Shown here piece by piece: positions 24,651 through 34,477 of a stretch of DNA of 64,000 nucleotides (the first letter of the stretch is position 1; each line of letters opens with the position of its first letter). The stretch spans positions 372,001 through 436,000 of the forward strand of contig CAJNOJ010000020.1 of NCBI GenBank assembly GCA_905250025.1, written 5' to 3'. The stretch is from Adineta ricciae (lineage: Eukaryota; Rotifera; Eurotatoria; Adinetida; Adinetidae). The notes beneath the pieces were generated by a model that did not search any database, was not told the DNA's origin, and was given only the letters and a program-made list of their open reading frames with translations. The translations under genes were made by a program, and so were the position numbers.

Positions 24651-24931
24651 GGTTGCAATAAGGTAAATTAGGCAAAATATACGATCAATAGAAGTGTTTC
24701 TTTAGCTTTGGTGTTGCTTGTCTTATATAGAATTTGATGTGTATTATCTTTTTATCATTGACATGACACTCTTTCTCTGATAGCGACGTCATCTCATCTT
24801 TAGTAAATAACATTGAGTCATTTTTAAATAGACCATACTCTTCATATCAGAAGTATTTTTTTATTGTCAGTAAATACAGATCGCATAAAAGATTTGTCGT
24901 ATAACAGAAGAAATCCAATGCTTTATAACTT

Positions 24932-25417
24932 TTATTTCCATTTGAAAGTCATCTGACTGTTGGCATCGTGTGTGTCCGATTTTGTTTGCGGATTTTTCTT
25001 TGTTGAAAAGATAATTATGCGATATTTATCCCAAGTGCTTTCCACACAATGTTCACCACTGTCCACAGAAAAACCGAAAGCATCATTTTCGCCAATGATT
25101 ATATGAAAGCATTCACGAGGATAGGTTTTGCGCAGCTCTTTTCGTATGAACTCATCAATGTCAGCACAAGTTCCCATCATTGTCGGAAATGTTTGACTAG
25201 TTGTAAAAGCTATATTGATAGCACGTTCACAGTCACGTGCAAAACTGGCTGAACTGGCAGTGATGAGAACTGCTCGCGGAGACTGATTAGCTGATGCAGC
25301 CGCTGACGATCCCTTTTCTTTATCTTTGAGGCCGTCGTGCATCTCAAGAGCTAGATTGGCTCCCTGCAGAGACCAAAGTGCAACGTTGACGATTAGATCA
25401 GCTAAACCATGTGCCAT
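24932..25417 (-). CDS. Dynein-light-chain-like protein, copy 2
   Basis: Intronless 161-aa paralogue of the neighbouring gene. The chosen start (MAHGLADLIV) aligns with the start of copy 1; an in-frame ATG at 25600 would add 61 residues that have no counterpart. Shared features are the hydrophobic N-terminal helix, the TSQTFPTMMGT block, FIRKELRKTY, CFHIIIGENDAFG and the final MTFKWK. As in copy 1, residues about 70-145 fit the LC8-like pattern of helix, then strands. The two copies have drifted well apart, so the duplication is not recent. Confidence 0.55.
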   Translation of the reverse strand: MAHGLADLIVNVALWSLQGANLALEMHDGLKDKEKGSSAAASANQSPRAVLITASSASFARDCERAINIAFTTSQTFPTMMGTCADIDEFIRKELRKTYPRECFHIIIGENDAFGFSVDSGEHCVESTWDKYRIIIFSTKKNPQTKSDTHDANSQMTFKWK

Positions 25418-26435
25418 TTTGAATTTTAAAACTGTAGATGCAAACAATTGATTGAATTTATGTACTAATGTGTGATTTGTGGGTGTAAGGCGTCCACTAT
25501 ATATAGTTTTAAATCTGCTATCTTTTCTATCAGTGTATGACACATGTTCGCAGATAAACGGCATGGGTATCAGTTCGCGAGTTGCGTCAAAAGGAATCAT
25601 GCTATGAGTAATTTTGCTGTTTCTCCAGACTTAGTATGTATTTAATAGTAAAGGATATCTCGTCTATGAGTCGGTAAGCATGACTTCATCTGATGGATCA
25701 TTATAAATAAAATATTGCAGTTTTTCATATACAACCGACATGTCCCAATTCGACTTTTAACAGTGAACGAACCAATCCATCTTCATCTTTATTTTCATCA
25801 CTGTAAGGATTCTATCATCGATGGAGAGTTTACAAATTTAAGTCTGAACGCTCGCCATGTGATACCTTAATACATGCTGTGCTATTTTTACCAGTGTCGC
25901 TAGATGGCACAACTTGCTTGCGTATATTTATGCGAGCAACTGAAGACTTCTATATAACACCAATGGTAGTCTAGCCCAATCTTCGTCTTGAATCGTTTAA
26001 AGTACAGAATCAGAATTTGTTGTGTTTGTCCGAAATACTTTTCGCGTTTCTGCGTCATATGTAAACAGAAAAGATTTCTTAATTTTTCTCTGTAACACCT
26101 ATGATCTATCAGTTTTACTCTATGTTAATTGTCCGTTTCATAATTGGCGAAGAGAAATATGAAAACGTATAGAAAAAACAACACACATTTTTATCTCTTG
26201 GAGAGCATGAGGGAAAGCAACTGGTCATCGATAGATATGACACATAGCCTGAGATCAGCTCTGATGACTGGCGTCTTTATCAACTCTATGATACCAAGTT
26301 GTGTATTTGTTGTTTTCTATGAGATGTCTTGTAAGTCCATAAGAGAATGTCTTTCTTGATAGAGGGTTTCTTTTTACTTCAGTAAAAAATTTTATCATTC
26401 CAAAACATGATTCGTTTATTTTGGACGGGTACTTT
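25418..26435. other. Intergenic, no gene recognised
   Basis: Upstream of the dynein-light-chain-like pair. Contains short frames only; the plus-strand frame at 26144-26359 has no ATG-supported context or motif. Confidence 0.45.
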
Positions 26436-26780
26436 TCATTTTAATTGTATTCTACGTTCTAGTACACGATATAAGTATAGACCACTGGCAGCTAACCATA
26501 GATATCGAAGCACGAGAAAAATCAGATTGAGGTTCCAGTTCAATTCTTTGTTTGTACATCGATCATTGATCGAATGAAGTTTGCCGATGAAACGATAGAA
26601 ACGCTTTTCCAACCAGTTCAATACTTGAGTATCCATCCTATGTTTAAATTCTATATAGAACACGTTTGGACACATACGAATCTGTATATAATAGGTTTGA
26701 TTCATCCATCGAGCGAATAGATCCAATCCGAGAATGATTATTCCAATACTGATGAGCACAGCTAGATAGAATACTGACAT
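26436..26780 (-). CDS. Small two-helix membrane protein, 114 aa
   Basis: Complete single-exon frame. A hydrophobic N-terminal helix at residues 3-22 (FYLAVLISIGIIILGLDLF) and a second at about 88-106 (LIFLVLRYLWLAASGLYLY) flank a soluble basic/aromatic middle segment. The C-terminus is basic. The family is not recognised. Its start is 50 bp from the divergent Rieske gene start, so both likely share a promoter, which might hint at a mitochondrial or housekeeping role; that is inference only. Confidence 0.5.
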   Translation of the reverse strand: MSVFYLAVLISIGIIILGLDLFARWMNQTYYIQIRMCPNVFYIEFKHRMDTQVLNWLEKRFYRFIGKLHSINDRCTNKELNWNLNLIFLVLRYLWLAASGLYLYRVLERRIQLK

Positions 26781-26830
26781 ATTTGTTAATATTATAGGCG
26801 CGAAGCAATTCTATTACCTTCGTTTCAGAT
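26781..26830. promoter_or_regulatory. Short bidirectional promoter region
   Basis: Only 50 bp separate the two divergent start codons (26780 on the minus strand and 26831 on the plus strand), so the 5' UTRs and core promoter elements must be extremely compact or overlap the coding starts. Confidence 0.45.
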
Positions 26831-27823
26831 ATGGCCATGCAAATGTGTAATAGACGTGTCACTCAGGTGACTACGAATCTAGTTCGACAAATTGCTAAAC
26901 CAATCCCAATGAAAGTCGAAGATGACCATCATGATGACGATCATACTCATATCGCTGTACCAAAAACACCAACGCCCAGAACGTTTTTTTCTATGAACAA
27001 ACATTTATTACGTGGAAATGCTGCGATCACCACTGGTCTTAGCTGTATGCAGAATGATAACAGAAACGAAAAGCGATGCTTTCTACTTTCTTGAATTTTA
27101 GCTGCACTTAGCGTTCGTCATGCTCACACCGATATTCAAGTACCAAGTTTTGATTATTATCGACGAAAAGCACGTTTAGATGCATCAAAATCGCATCGAG
27201 ACGACGGCGATACCACATCACCCTACTCCTACTTAACCCCACTTGGTAAGTTGATGTGTTGGTTGTAGTCTGCACATACATGTACAATCGGTTTACTCTT
27301 AGGTATGGCCGTTACGTCAGCTTACATGGCTAAATACATTGTTCGAGATATTGTTTCCTACGTTGGCCCAGCCAAGGATGTTATGTCACTTGCCAAAGTA
27401 GAAATCAGTCTTGATGCCGTGCCTGAAGGAAAGAATGCTGTTTTTGAATGGCGTAACAAACCAATCTTCGTTCGTCATCGTACAGCAGAAGAAATCGCCC
27501 GGGAAGAAGGTGTCAATGTCAGTCAACTGCGTCATCCACAAAACGATTCAGAACGTGTAAAAAAATCCGAATGGCTCATTGTAATCGGTATTTGCACCCA
27601 TCTTGGTACGACTGCATGCTAAAATTCGTTGATTGTCAGACAAAATTGTTTCTCTTCAGGTTGCATTCCCATTGCAAATGCAGGAGACTATGGTGGTTAT
27701 TATTGTCCATGTCATGGTTCGCATTATGATGCTTCTGGACGTATACGTAAAGGACCTGCACCATTGAATCTTGAAGTTCCTCAGTATACATTTAAAGATG
27801 AACAGACCGTTATCATTGGCTAG
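26831..27823 (+). CDS. UQCRFS1: Cytochrome b-c1 complex Rieske iron-sulfur subunit
   Basis: Complex III subunit carrying the 2Fe-2S cluster that takes electrons from ubiquinol and passes them to cytochrome c1 in the mitochondrial inner membrane. Exons: 26831-27044, 27102-27245, 27303-27605, 27660-27823, total 274 aa, the same length as the human protein. Cluster ligands lie in CTHLGC (split by the last intron) and CPCHGSHYD. The second exon begins with the mature N-terminal segment [18 protein letters not shown]; the third carries the membrane-anchor and hinge region starting [12 protein letters not shown]. The first donor is chosen at 27045 (gtatgc); an alternative GT at 27036 keeps the frame and shortens the protein by three residues. 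The N-terminus is basic, as expected of a mitochondrial presequence. Confidence 0.95.
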
Positions 27824-28124
27824 AACTAAACTTCAACAAAATCATCAACCCGTTCCTTCTTTGTCAAGTTTTTCTTTTTGATCTCTAGTTTAATATATTA
27901 CAAAGAATCATGCTGCCATTTATGATTACGTCAGACGTTTTTCTTTTCTACATTCATACGATCACTACAACAACGATGTTTTGTCACATACAGGATGTCA
28001 AATGTATGTTAATCAGGAACATTTGCAAGATCATTTTCTATGCACTTTGTCTTGCTCTTGCCGATTAGCACAAAAACAGATGATTTATTTTCAAAAGGAG
28101 AGAACGCTGACAAATAAAAGGTAT
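27824..28124. other. Convergent 3' flanks
   Basis: 3' UTR sequence of the Rieske gene and of the minus-strand small secreted-protein gene. No coding signal. Confidence 0.5.
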
Positions 28125-28529
28125 TTAACCATAGTACAGAATTCCGTTCAAATTTTGTTTGAGTACAAGAACCAGACCTTCTTGATTGGCATCATATTTC
28201 CAGAGAACGTATTCATTGTTTTTCCGCGCAATCTGAACGTAATGGTTGACCGCGCGATAGAGATCGTGAAGCTTTGGATCATGCGCAGCTTCAGCTACTT
28301 CTTTCAATTTCTGTAATTTTTCATTGGTAACTAAAGTGAAATTTCCGTTCGGTAACAATGTTTCATCTGATCGTTTGGAATGTTCATCTTCATCCATCAC
28401 TGGTAAACCAAATAAATAATGAACATGAGCAGCCAATATCAAGGCAGTCAACAAAATAATAAATTTCTTCAAAAAAAAAGAGATTAAGCGAATGGAACAT
28501 GGCATCCGTTTCACTAGACTTACATGCAT
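28125..28529 (-). CDS. Small secreted protein, 115 aa
   Basis: Two-exon model: 28529-28524 codes only Met-His, then a 57-nt intron (28523-28467, GTAAG...GAAG), then 28466-28125. The splice places a good signal peptide at the very start (MHKFIILLTALILAA), which supports the model; the intron itself is in frame and stop-free, so an unspliced reading with an internal signal is possible. The mature region is about 90 residues, acidic then amphipathic (LQKLKEVAEAAHDP, YRAVNHYVQIA), with one N-glycosylation sequon NFT. No cysteines in the mature part. The family is not recognised; the overall size is like small secreted inhibitors, but no motif proves it. Confidence 0.55.
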   Translation of the reverse strand: MHVSLVKRMPCSIRLISFFLKKFIILLTALILAAHVHYLFGLPVMDEDEHSKRSDETLLPNGNFTLVTNEKLQKLKEVAEAAHDPKLHDLYRAVNHYVQIARKNNEYVLWKYDANQEGLVLVLKQNLNGILYYG

Positions 28530-28613
28530 GCTTTGTGTGTTCCAAATCGGCTCTATGCAGGAATATAAACTGAAAATCTGAAAGGATTCCTGATATACAA
28601 AGTTAGTTTTCAA

Positions 28614-29286
28614 TATATATGTAAGAATTTGACTCCGATGAGCGTATTTTTATTACATGTGTGTTTAATGAGTTGTCGTTTCTATTTTTCCTTTTGAACG
28701 ACGTCATCGGTGAAACTGGATATGACAACAACGTCTTTTAGTTATTCAAATCTCATTTTCTATTAACTAGAAAAAAAAATGTACCGATGTTGTCACTAAC
28801 AGACTCTCATGCTCTGATCATCGTATGAAAATCCATGTCGTTCATTTTAAATAGTTCATTCGTTCGTGAAAGGCATTTTGTTTAGAATTCAACTAATCAA
28901 AGAGTTCCGTTCGGATATTTTTGGTCCTGATAAAAATAGCCGAAAGTCGTTCAATCCACTCCTCTGGGATTGTAACTCTACTCGATCGTATATGTTTACA
29001 ATATCATAATCCGTCAAGATGATTCATTCTGATGAAATTCAAAGCCGAGTTCATCTCATGAATCATGAGTTTCCTTGGTAAGAATAAGCAATGTTGTCTG
29101 CTTTTCAAGTGACTTTATTTGAAATCCATAGATAATTGCTTCCTATTCACTCAGTGCTAACATCTATGTAAGAAATTTATTTCTTCTAACAAACGAAAAA
29201 AGATGAAATACGAATACAGAAAACACGAACAGCATACTTTGATATTAGGTGTCGACTAGTTAAACAAACGTCTTGTTTGTAAGTGC
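28614..29286. other. Intergenic, no gene recognised
   Basis: Upstream of the small secreted-protein gene and downstream of the Hox gene, both on the minus strand. No coding signal seen. Confidence 0.5.
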
Positions 29287-30216
29287 TCATTTTTTAACAT
29301 TTGCTATCGTTGCCCATGAGGCATTATTGTTTGAGTAACTCGTCGCATTTGCTTCAAGTTTGACGTGTGGGTCGTTGAGTGATTTGAAGTTGTTGTCTTT
29401 TTTCCATTTCATTCGACTAATGGAGGAAAACATGGAATCGATTCCAGAGCAAAAGCAAGCATTCTTACCGATTTTGAAACCAGATCTAGAGAGAAAGGAG
29501 TGACAGTCAATTGGATGATAAAAATCAAATTTGCGTGCTAATTACTTTGATTTGCCGTTCTGTTAATGTTAAACTATGTGCAATTTCAATTCGCTTTCGT
29601 CGCGTTAAATATCTACGGACATTATTGAAGAAAAGAAATCTCTCTACAATTCAAACTCCTACTTAGAACAAAGAAATTCTTTTTCTAATTCAAGCGTTTG
29701 ATGACGTGTATACGTTTGTCGAGTACGTTTATGTTCGAAACTAAACTCTATAATGAGACGAAAAAAAAAGAATGAGAATGTATGCTAAGTAATCATAAAC
29801 AAACAATTTCATAGAACAGATGTAAATCATTTTTATGTGTTACATTTATGTCAAAACTTCCATACGTTGTCAATAAATCATCTTTCATTTAATATACCTG
29901 GTCTCATCAGTGGATGGGAATAATAAAGCATTGGATTCGTAACTGACATGGAAAATGTTGATGTCGGAATCATCTGATTAACTGAATAGAGATTAGGACT
30001 CGATGTTGGAAAGAGATAATCATTGTTGGCTGGTTGGTGTTGATCGAATTGAATGGAGGATTGAGGATGAGATGTTGATAAACCTGCTTGCATCATATGC
30101 AGATTGGAATACGATGGATCTTTAGTGGCGAATCGATAAGTTCCCCGCGAATAGTCCGTTTCATATTGTTGATCATTAGAAAGGTTTGTTGACGGTAAAT
30201 TGAAATAGGGATTCAT
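29287..30216 (-). CDS. Hox gene, central class, split homeobox
   Basis: Homeodomain transcription factor of the Hox cluster type, acting in axial patterning. Exons: 30216-29898, 29747-29663, 29612-29546, 29485-29469, 29416-29287, giving 205 aa. The homeodomain (residues 112-171) reads [19 protein letters not shown], then [16 protein letters not shown], then [21 protein letters not shown]. Antp-class residues Gln50, Asn51 and the Arg/Lys arms are intact. Introns cut it inside codon 24, after codon 46 and inside codon 52; the 17-nt fourth exon codes IWFQN and two bases of Arg52. HFNR at positions 21-24 of typical Hox proteins is replaced by LCSK. The N-terminus (MNPYFNLPS) recalls the Hox MxxYF start, and HPLMRP before the homeodomain looks like a degenerate YPWM hexapeptide with Trp lost. 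Best guess is Hox5/Scr, Lox5 or Antp; orthology is unresolved. Confidence 0.9.
29469..29485 (-). other. 17-nt microexon coding the Hox recognition-helix core
   Basis: Flanked by introns of 60 nt (29486-29545) and 52 nt (29417-29468) with good GT/AG ends. It codes IWFQN plus two bases of the next Arg. Skipping it would shift frame and destroy helix 3. Confidence 0.88.
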
Positions 30217-31732
30217 TTTGATTTGTCAATTCAGCGAGAACAGGTAGTACGATGAAAGTTAAATAATAATATTGCCCATAAAAAATTTCACACACACATT
30301 TGGATCAATAAAAAAACTCGAAATAGCTATATTAATAACAAATATCGATGTGTTTAAATGACAATTCAAATGATTGTTGTTGTTCGTAGTGAAAGAGGAG
30401 ACGACTATCTCTCTTCTCGTTTTTAGCCATTGGCAAAGCAAGAAAAGAATATTTTCTTTTATAGCCAATCAGAATCTCTCTCTTCCGCGCACGCGCATTT
30501 ATGTCCTGTCATCGTTAGCTGATGAGAAGACTTGTTCGATTGTCCTAATTCGAATGGTTGGCTGACAATGATTTGTAACCAAATCAAACGAATCGATTGC
30601 GAAATTTAGTTTTTCGAAGAAAGTCGTAAAGTTGATGAACACGGAGTCTTTCAAGTTGTTCCGATTTGACACCTAATCCTGTTTGATGGAAGCATGAAGA
30701 AGAAGAGTGACTATGCGTTTGTTCCTAATGACAATTTAATGTTCACGATGGAACCGACAAATATCTTTGGCAGATCACTGAAGTGTAGAAACCTGAATGT
30801 TTGCCTCTAACAAACGAAATTTGCTTGGTATGACTGTTCAATTCATTCTATCGCTCATCGCCTGCTGTTGTTCACTTAGTTTTATTTTTGTTTTTATAGT
30901 TTTCCTCACACATATGTACAATCGATTGGTCTCCATTCAATGTACTCGTTATCGGTCATATGTAGACGATTCGACACTTTTCAACTGCTGTTGCCGTTCA
31001 ATAGGCCTATTAAACTTTTCTATATATGTCCGTTTGATCAATCAGATGATAGTACTCGATTTGTCCGTCTTTTTTTCTCCACAGGGAAGTACTCTTGTCC
31101 ATTATTGACAATATGTTTTTTTGATAATATACATACGATGAATGGAAGAAGAGGAGCCGAATTATCTAAGTAACTTTCCTTTCTATCTATCGGAATGGAT
31201 GCTATGTGCTGATGAGATACTATTGAGATAGTTATCCGATCTTCTTGTCTTCAGACAAAGTAATCCAGATGATTTTTATGAGTAGACGTTGCAGTAGTTG
31301 TTTTCGTGGTGGCGTCTAATTAACCATCGTTCATGTGTGTATGATGACCATAAAACTAGGTGAATAAAAACATATAACCAGAGAGTGAAAAGAACTGCAC
31401 AATTCAATGGGAATGTATGAGGTGTGACACACAATTCAGTCTGTCGGGATACGCATCAATTGTTGTGAGTGAAAGACAAGAAGAAAAGCTCTCGTTTAAT
31501 GAGCCCTACTAGCACATTAGATGACGTTTTAACGGCAGAATAGTTGCTTCATATGTATAGCAAGTATGAATCAACCGTTCAAATGAAATCGATTGATTGG
31601 CTGACGATATATGACAGTTTGATATGTTCTTATTCACGTATTCAAAACAAGTAAGACCAATAGATTCCTTTATTATCAAAGAAGCCTATGATTTACCGTT
31701 TTGAAAAGGAAAAACGAAGCACGCGAAGACAG
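30217..31732. promoter_or_regulatory. Upstream region of the Hox gene
   Basis: About 1.5 kb without a supported gene, between the Hox start and the 3' end of TRMT13, both on the minus strand. One of the longer non-coding stretches here, so a good place for Hox regulatory elements. No specific site identified; the plus-strand frame at 30797-31108 is hydrophobic and motif-free. Confidence 0.35.
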
Positions 31733-33116
31733 TTAGGATGTTGGTGTAGCAATCAAAGCAATATTTTCCAATGTAATACTTTTCGATGCGTACACTTTGA
31801 GATGAGAATTGAATCCATTCGCATTTAAATATTGAATTCGGCCCCAATCGAGTAGTCGTTTTGCTTTTACACCAATTTGTTCTTGATGTTCAACAGAGAA
31901 CAGCCGTTGCTTGGAGTAGTTCGATCGATCTTCAGGTGCCAGAAGCGACGGCGTTGGTTGGAATAACGTTCCATCTAAATCAATCCTATTCTTCGAGGAG
32001 AAAGAGAGGAGTTTAGAGTCTTACCATTGGTTGAACGTTTACCATCTTGTGGCATTCGATGACGATTGTCGCATGTGCCCCATGATGTCAGTGTTCTGAT
32101 CAATGAAAAGTCCTTCGGTGTTAAATTAACATGTCGAAAGAATTCTTTGCCAATATAATCATTCCACAGCAAACGATGATGACAGCATAGAGCGATGATG
32201 ATTGCTTGGACACGATGAGTATTTCTTTGAGCATCGACAGCAGAACGTAAAGCAAGATCAGTAGCACCTCCGCATAAGTGCTTACTGATGATTACAATAT
32301 TCGTTTGAGGATTTTCAATGGACGGTAATTCCGAAAGATAAAGATCGCGAATATCTAAACGGTAGCGTTCAAAGGATGGACCTTGATGCTCACGACGGTG
32401 ATGAGCATCGTAACGGTAACGTTGATGATCACGTTCGATCAATGCGAAATGAATAGTTGAGTCGTCTTTTAGACAAGCATGCAGTTCATGAGCTAACTGA
32501 CCGCGACCAGCACCCATTTCTACGAAGCATGTGTTCGATTGTAAAAGATTTAATTGGACCAATTGAGCAATGATAGATCCGATTTGTTCCAAGTGTTTCC
32601 TAGAACGATTTCCAAGTTCTTCGAGATTTTTATCCGAGAGATGACATTCCGGTTGGTTTGAATTATTCTGAAGAGGTTCTTTAACGAGATTATCATGGAT
32701 TGACTCCATACGAGCAACAAAATCACGTAGTTCATCATCGGTTATATCTTGAAGTATGCTTGGATAATCATCATGATTATCACATTCGAGCCCTGAATTG
32801 CATTGCGGTCGGTGGAATGGTCCAAGGATAATCAGTCGTTTGTTGCATTTCTTCAGGTGACGTTTTAGACCATGTGGTGATATCGAATGTAATGGATTCA
32901 ACGGGCATGGAACACGCAGAGATTGCTTGGTCGTCTGGAAAAGCTTTTGATGACAACAAGTTTCCTGCAGATTGGGTTTACCTCGTCTAAATCTGGATCG
33001 TAAATTATATGTTCCATGCAATGTGTAGATAGAGGTGCAGAGGGTGCCATTTTACACTGTCGTTGTTTACGTGGACATAAGTATTGACATCGATTAGGAT
33101 CGAGTTCGTCTGTCAT
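31733..33116 (-). CDS. TRMT13: tRNA 2'-O-methyltransferase TRM13
   Basis: Methylates the 2'-O of nucleotide 4 in the acceptor stem of certain tRNAs. Exons: 33116-32982, 32934-32025, 31974-31733, total 428 aa. Order of domains: an N-terminal CCCH-type zinc finger (CQYLCPRKQRQCKM...HCMEH, residues 10-35); a CHHC-type finger (VPCPLNPLHSISPHGLKRH, about 53-75); then the Rossmann methyltransferase with SAM site FVEMGAGRGQLA, the ISKHLCGGATDLAL block, and ALCCHH. The last exon contains the conserved LLDWGRIQYLNANGF and the final ITLENIALIATP. An AG acceptor lies three bases before the ATG. It is the last gene of a tight co-directional trio. Confidence 0.95.
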
Positions 33117-33135
33117 GATCTAAAAGAATAAAAAT
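33117..33135 (-). other. Candidate trans-splice acceptor before TRMT13
   Basis: A T-rich tract ending in TTTTAG directly precedes ATC-ATG, leaving a 3-nt leader. No matching donor seen in the 145-nt gap to the upstream stop that would suggest a normal 5' UTR intron. Confidence 0.5.
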
Positions 33136-33261
33136 GTAGCGGTTCGTCGTTCTATTCACTTTTTCGATTCATTAAAAGAAATATATCAAATGAGAGACAG
33201 ATTTCATGTGCATCGTCAGAGATATTCAGACATTGAAAGATTCTAAAAGAAGAAGAAGAAG

Positions 33262-34297
33262 TCAATAATGTAGTTGTACTAAACGATGTTTTAATACGAA
33301 CTCTGCTTGGAGATCATCCAAAATTGTACTATTTGGATTTTCCTTCAGAAAATATTGACAGCCAGACATTGATGCCATGTAACCTAACAATCGTCGAATT
33401 GACCATTGACATTTAATAGCAAGACTATCATCTCTATGGATGAAAGAAACTATCATATATCAACTCATTCTTATCCAATACTTGTACCTTGTGAAGTTAG
33501 TCGCTGAAAGTGGAATATGGAATTTTTCATCTCGATATCGACCGAAGTATACTTCTTGACTTTCTTTTTGAACGTATCCATTCAAAGTACGATGGTAGAA
33601 CTGGGAAAGAAAAGAAATCATGGAAAATGATTGTTTACACTTCATGCAGTCAATTACATTTTGTAGAATTTGATTGAGCTTTTCGGAATATTGTCCATCA
33701 ATATGAATAAATGCATAACCGAACAGCGCGAGAACACCGTTTGTCTTCAGAGTTCGTTGAACTTCTTTGTAAAAATGTGGTAGATCCAGCCAATGTGCTG
33801 CTTGACCGGATATAATCAAAGTTAACGAAGAATCTCTATGCGGAATATCGCCTTCGACGATTGTTCTATAGAACAAAAAACTCCATATGATTGACTATTA
33901 ACCAAATCGAATACTTGTAGGATATGTTCGAGAATGCATTGTTTTCATTGGCTTTCCAAATCTGAGATTCGCTGATATCGTATCCTAGAAGTCAAGAGAA
34001 TATGGCATTGAAATCTGTTGCAGCTTTCATACCAATAATTTGTTGAAAATAAGGTTGAAGTAGAATAGTACTTTGTCCCGTTCCACAACCAATATCAATA
34101 GCTATATCATCATCATTGATAGTATGCTATAGTAGATCGATATATCGAATACGATGAGTGATTGGTTAAAAGAAAATGATATGTACTTTAGCCGATAAAT
34201 AGGTGAGAATATTTTTGATTAACTCAACCGGATAGGTTGGTCGACACTGAGCGTAGCAATCACTATGCGACGGAGTTTCGTAAAATCCTTTTGACAT
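33262..34297 (-). CDS. SAM-dependent methyltransferase, class I
   Basis: Exons: 34297-34187, 34126-34033, 33984-33915, 33865-33488, 33433-33262, total 274 aa. The fold is that of the UbiE/Methyltransf_11 group related to yeast Tmt1 and Crg1-type enzymes: motif I IAIDIGCGTGQST at residues about 44-56, an acidic loop YDISESQI, SGQAAHWLDLPHFYKEV (motif IV region) and LKTNGVLALFGYA (post-motif). The start MSKGFYETPSHSDCYAQCRPTYP matches the YAxxRPxYP start common to this group. The substrate is unknown; small carboxylic or lipid compounds are methylated by yeast relatives. The ATG is two bases after an AG acceptor. Middle gene of the trio with CDC123 and TRMT13. Confidence 0.85.
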
Positions 34298-34315
34298 ATC
34301 TAAAGTAGAGCGATT
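34298..34315 (-). other. Candidate trans-splice acceptor before the methyltransferase
   Basis: CTCTACTTTAG is followed after two bases by the start codon, in the 180-nt gap behind the CDC123 stop. Confidence 0.5.
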
Positions 34316-34477
34316 GGTTTTTGTCAAATGCTTTGTTCGAACGTTGTCGAAATTTGAAATTATGGATGTAATGTGAAAGTCAGGGTGAATATTTTTCTCG
34401 TGCATAACAAATTTTGTATTAAAAAAAGAACAAAATTTTAACAAAACAGAAGCTTTAACATGAATTACACAACAGAA

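Noticed and set aside
30797..31173. Hydrophobic plus-strand frames upstream of the Hox gene
   Set aside because: Membrane-like only because the DNA is T-rich; no motif and no conserved start.
32550..32738. Minus-strand frame within TRMT13
   Set aside because: Shadow of the TRMT13 second exon in another frame.
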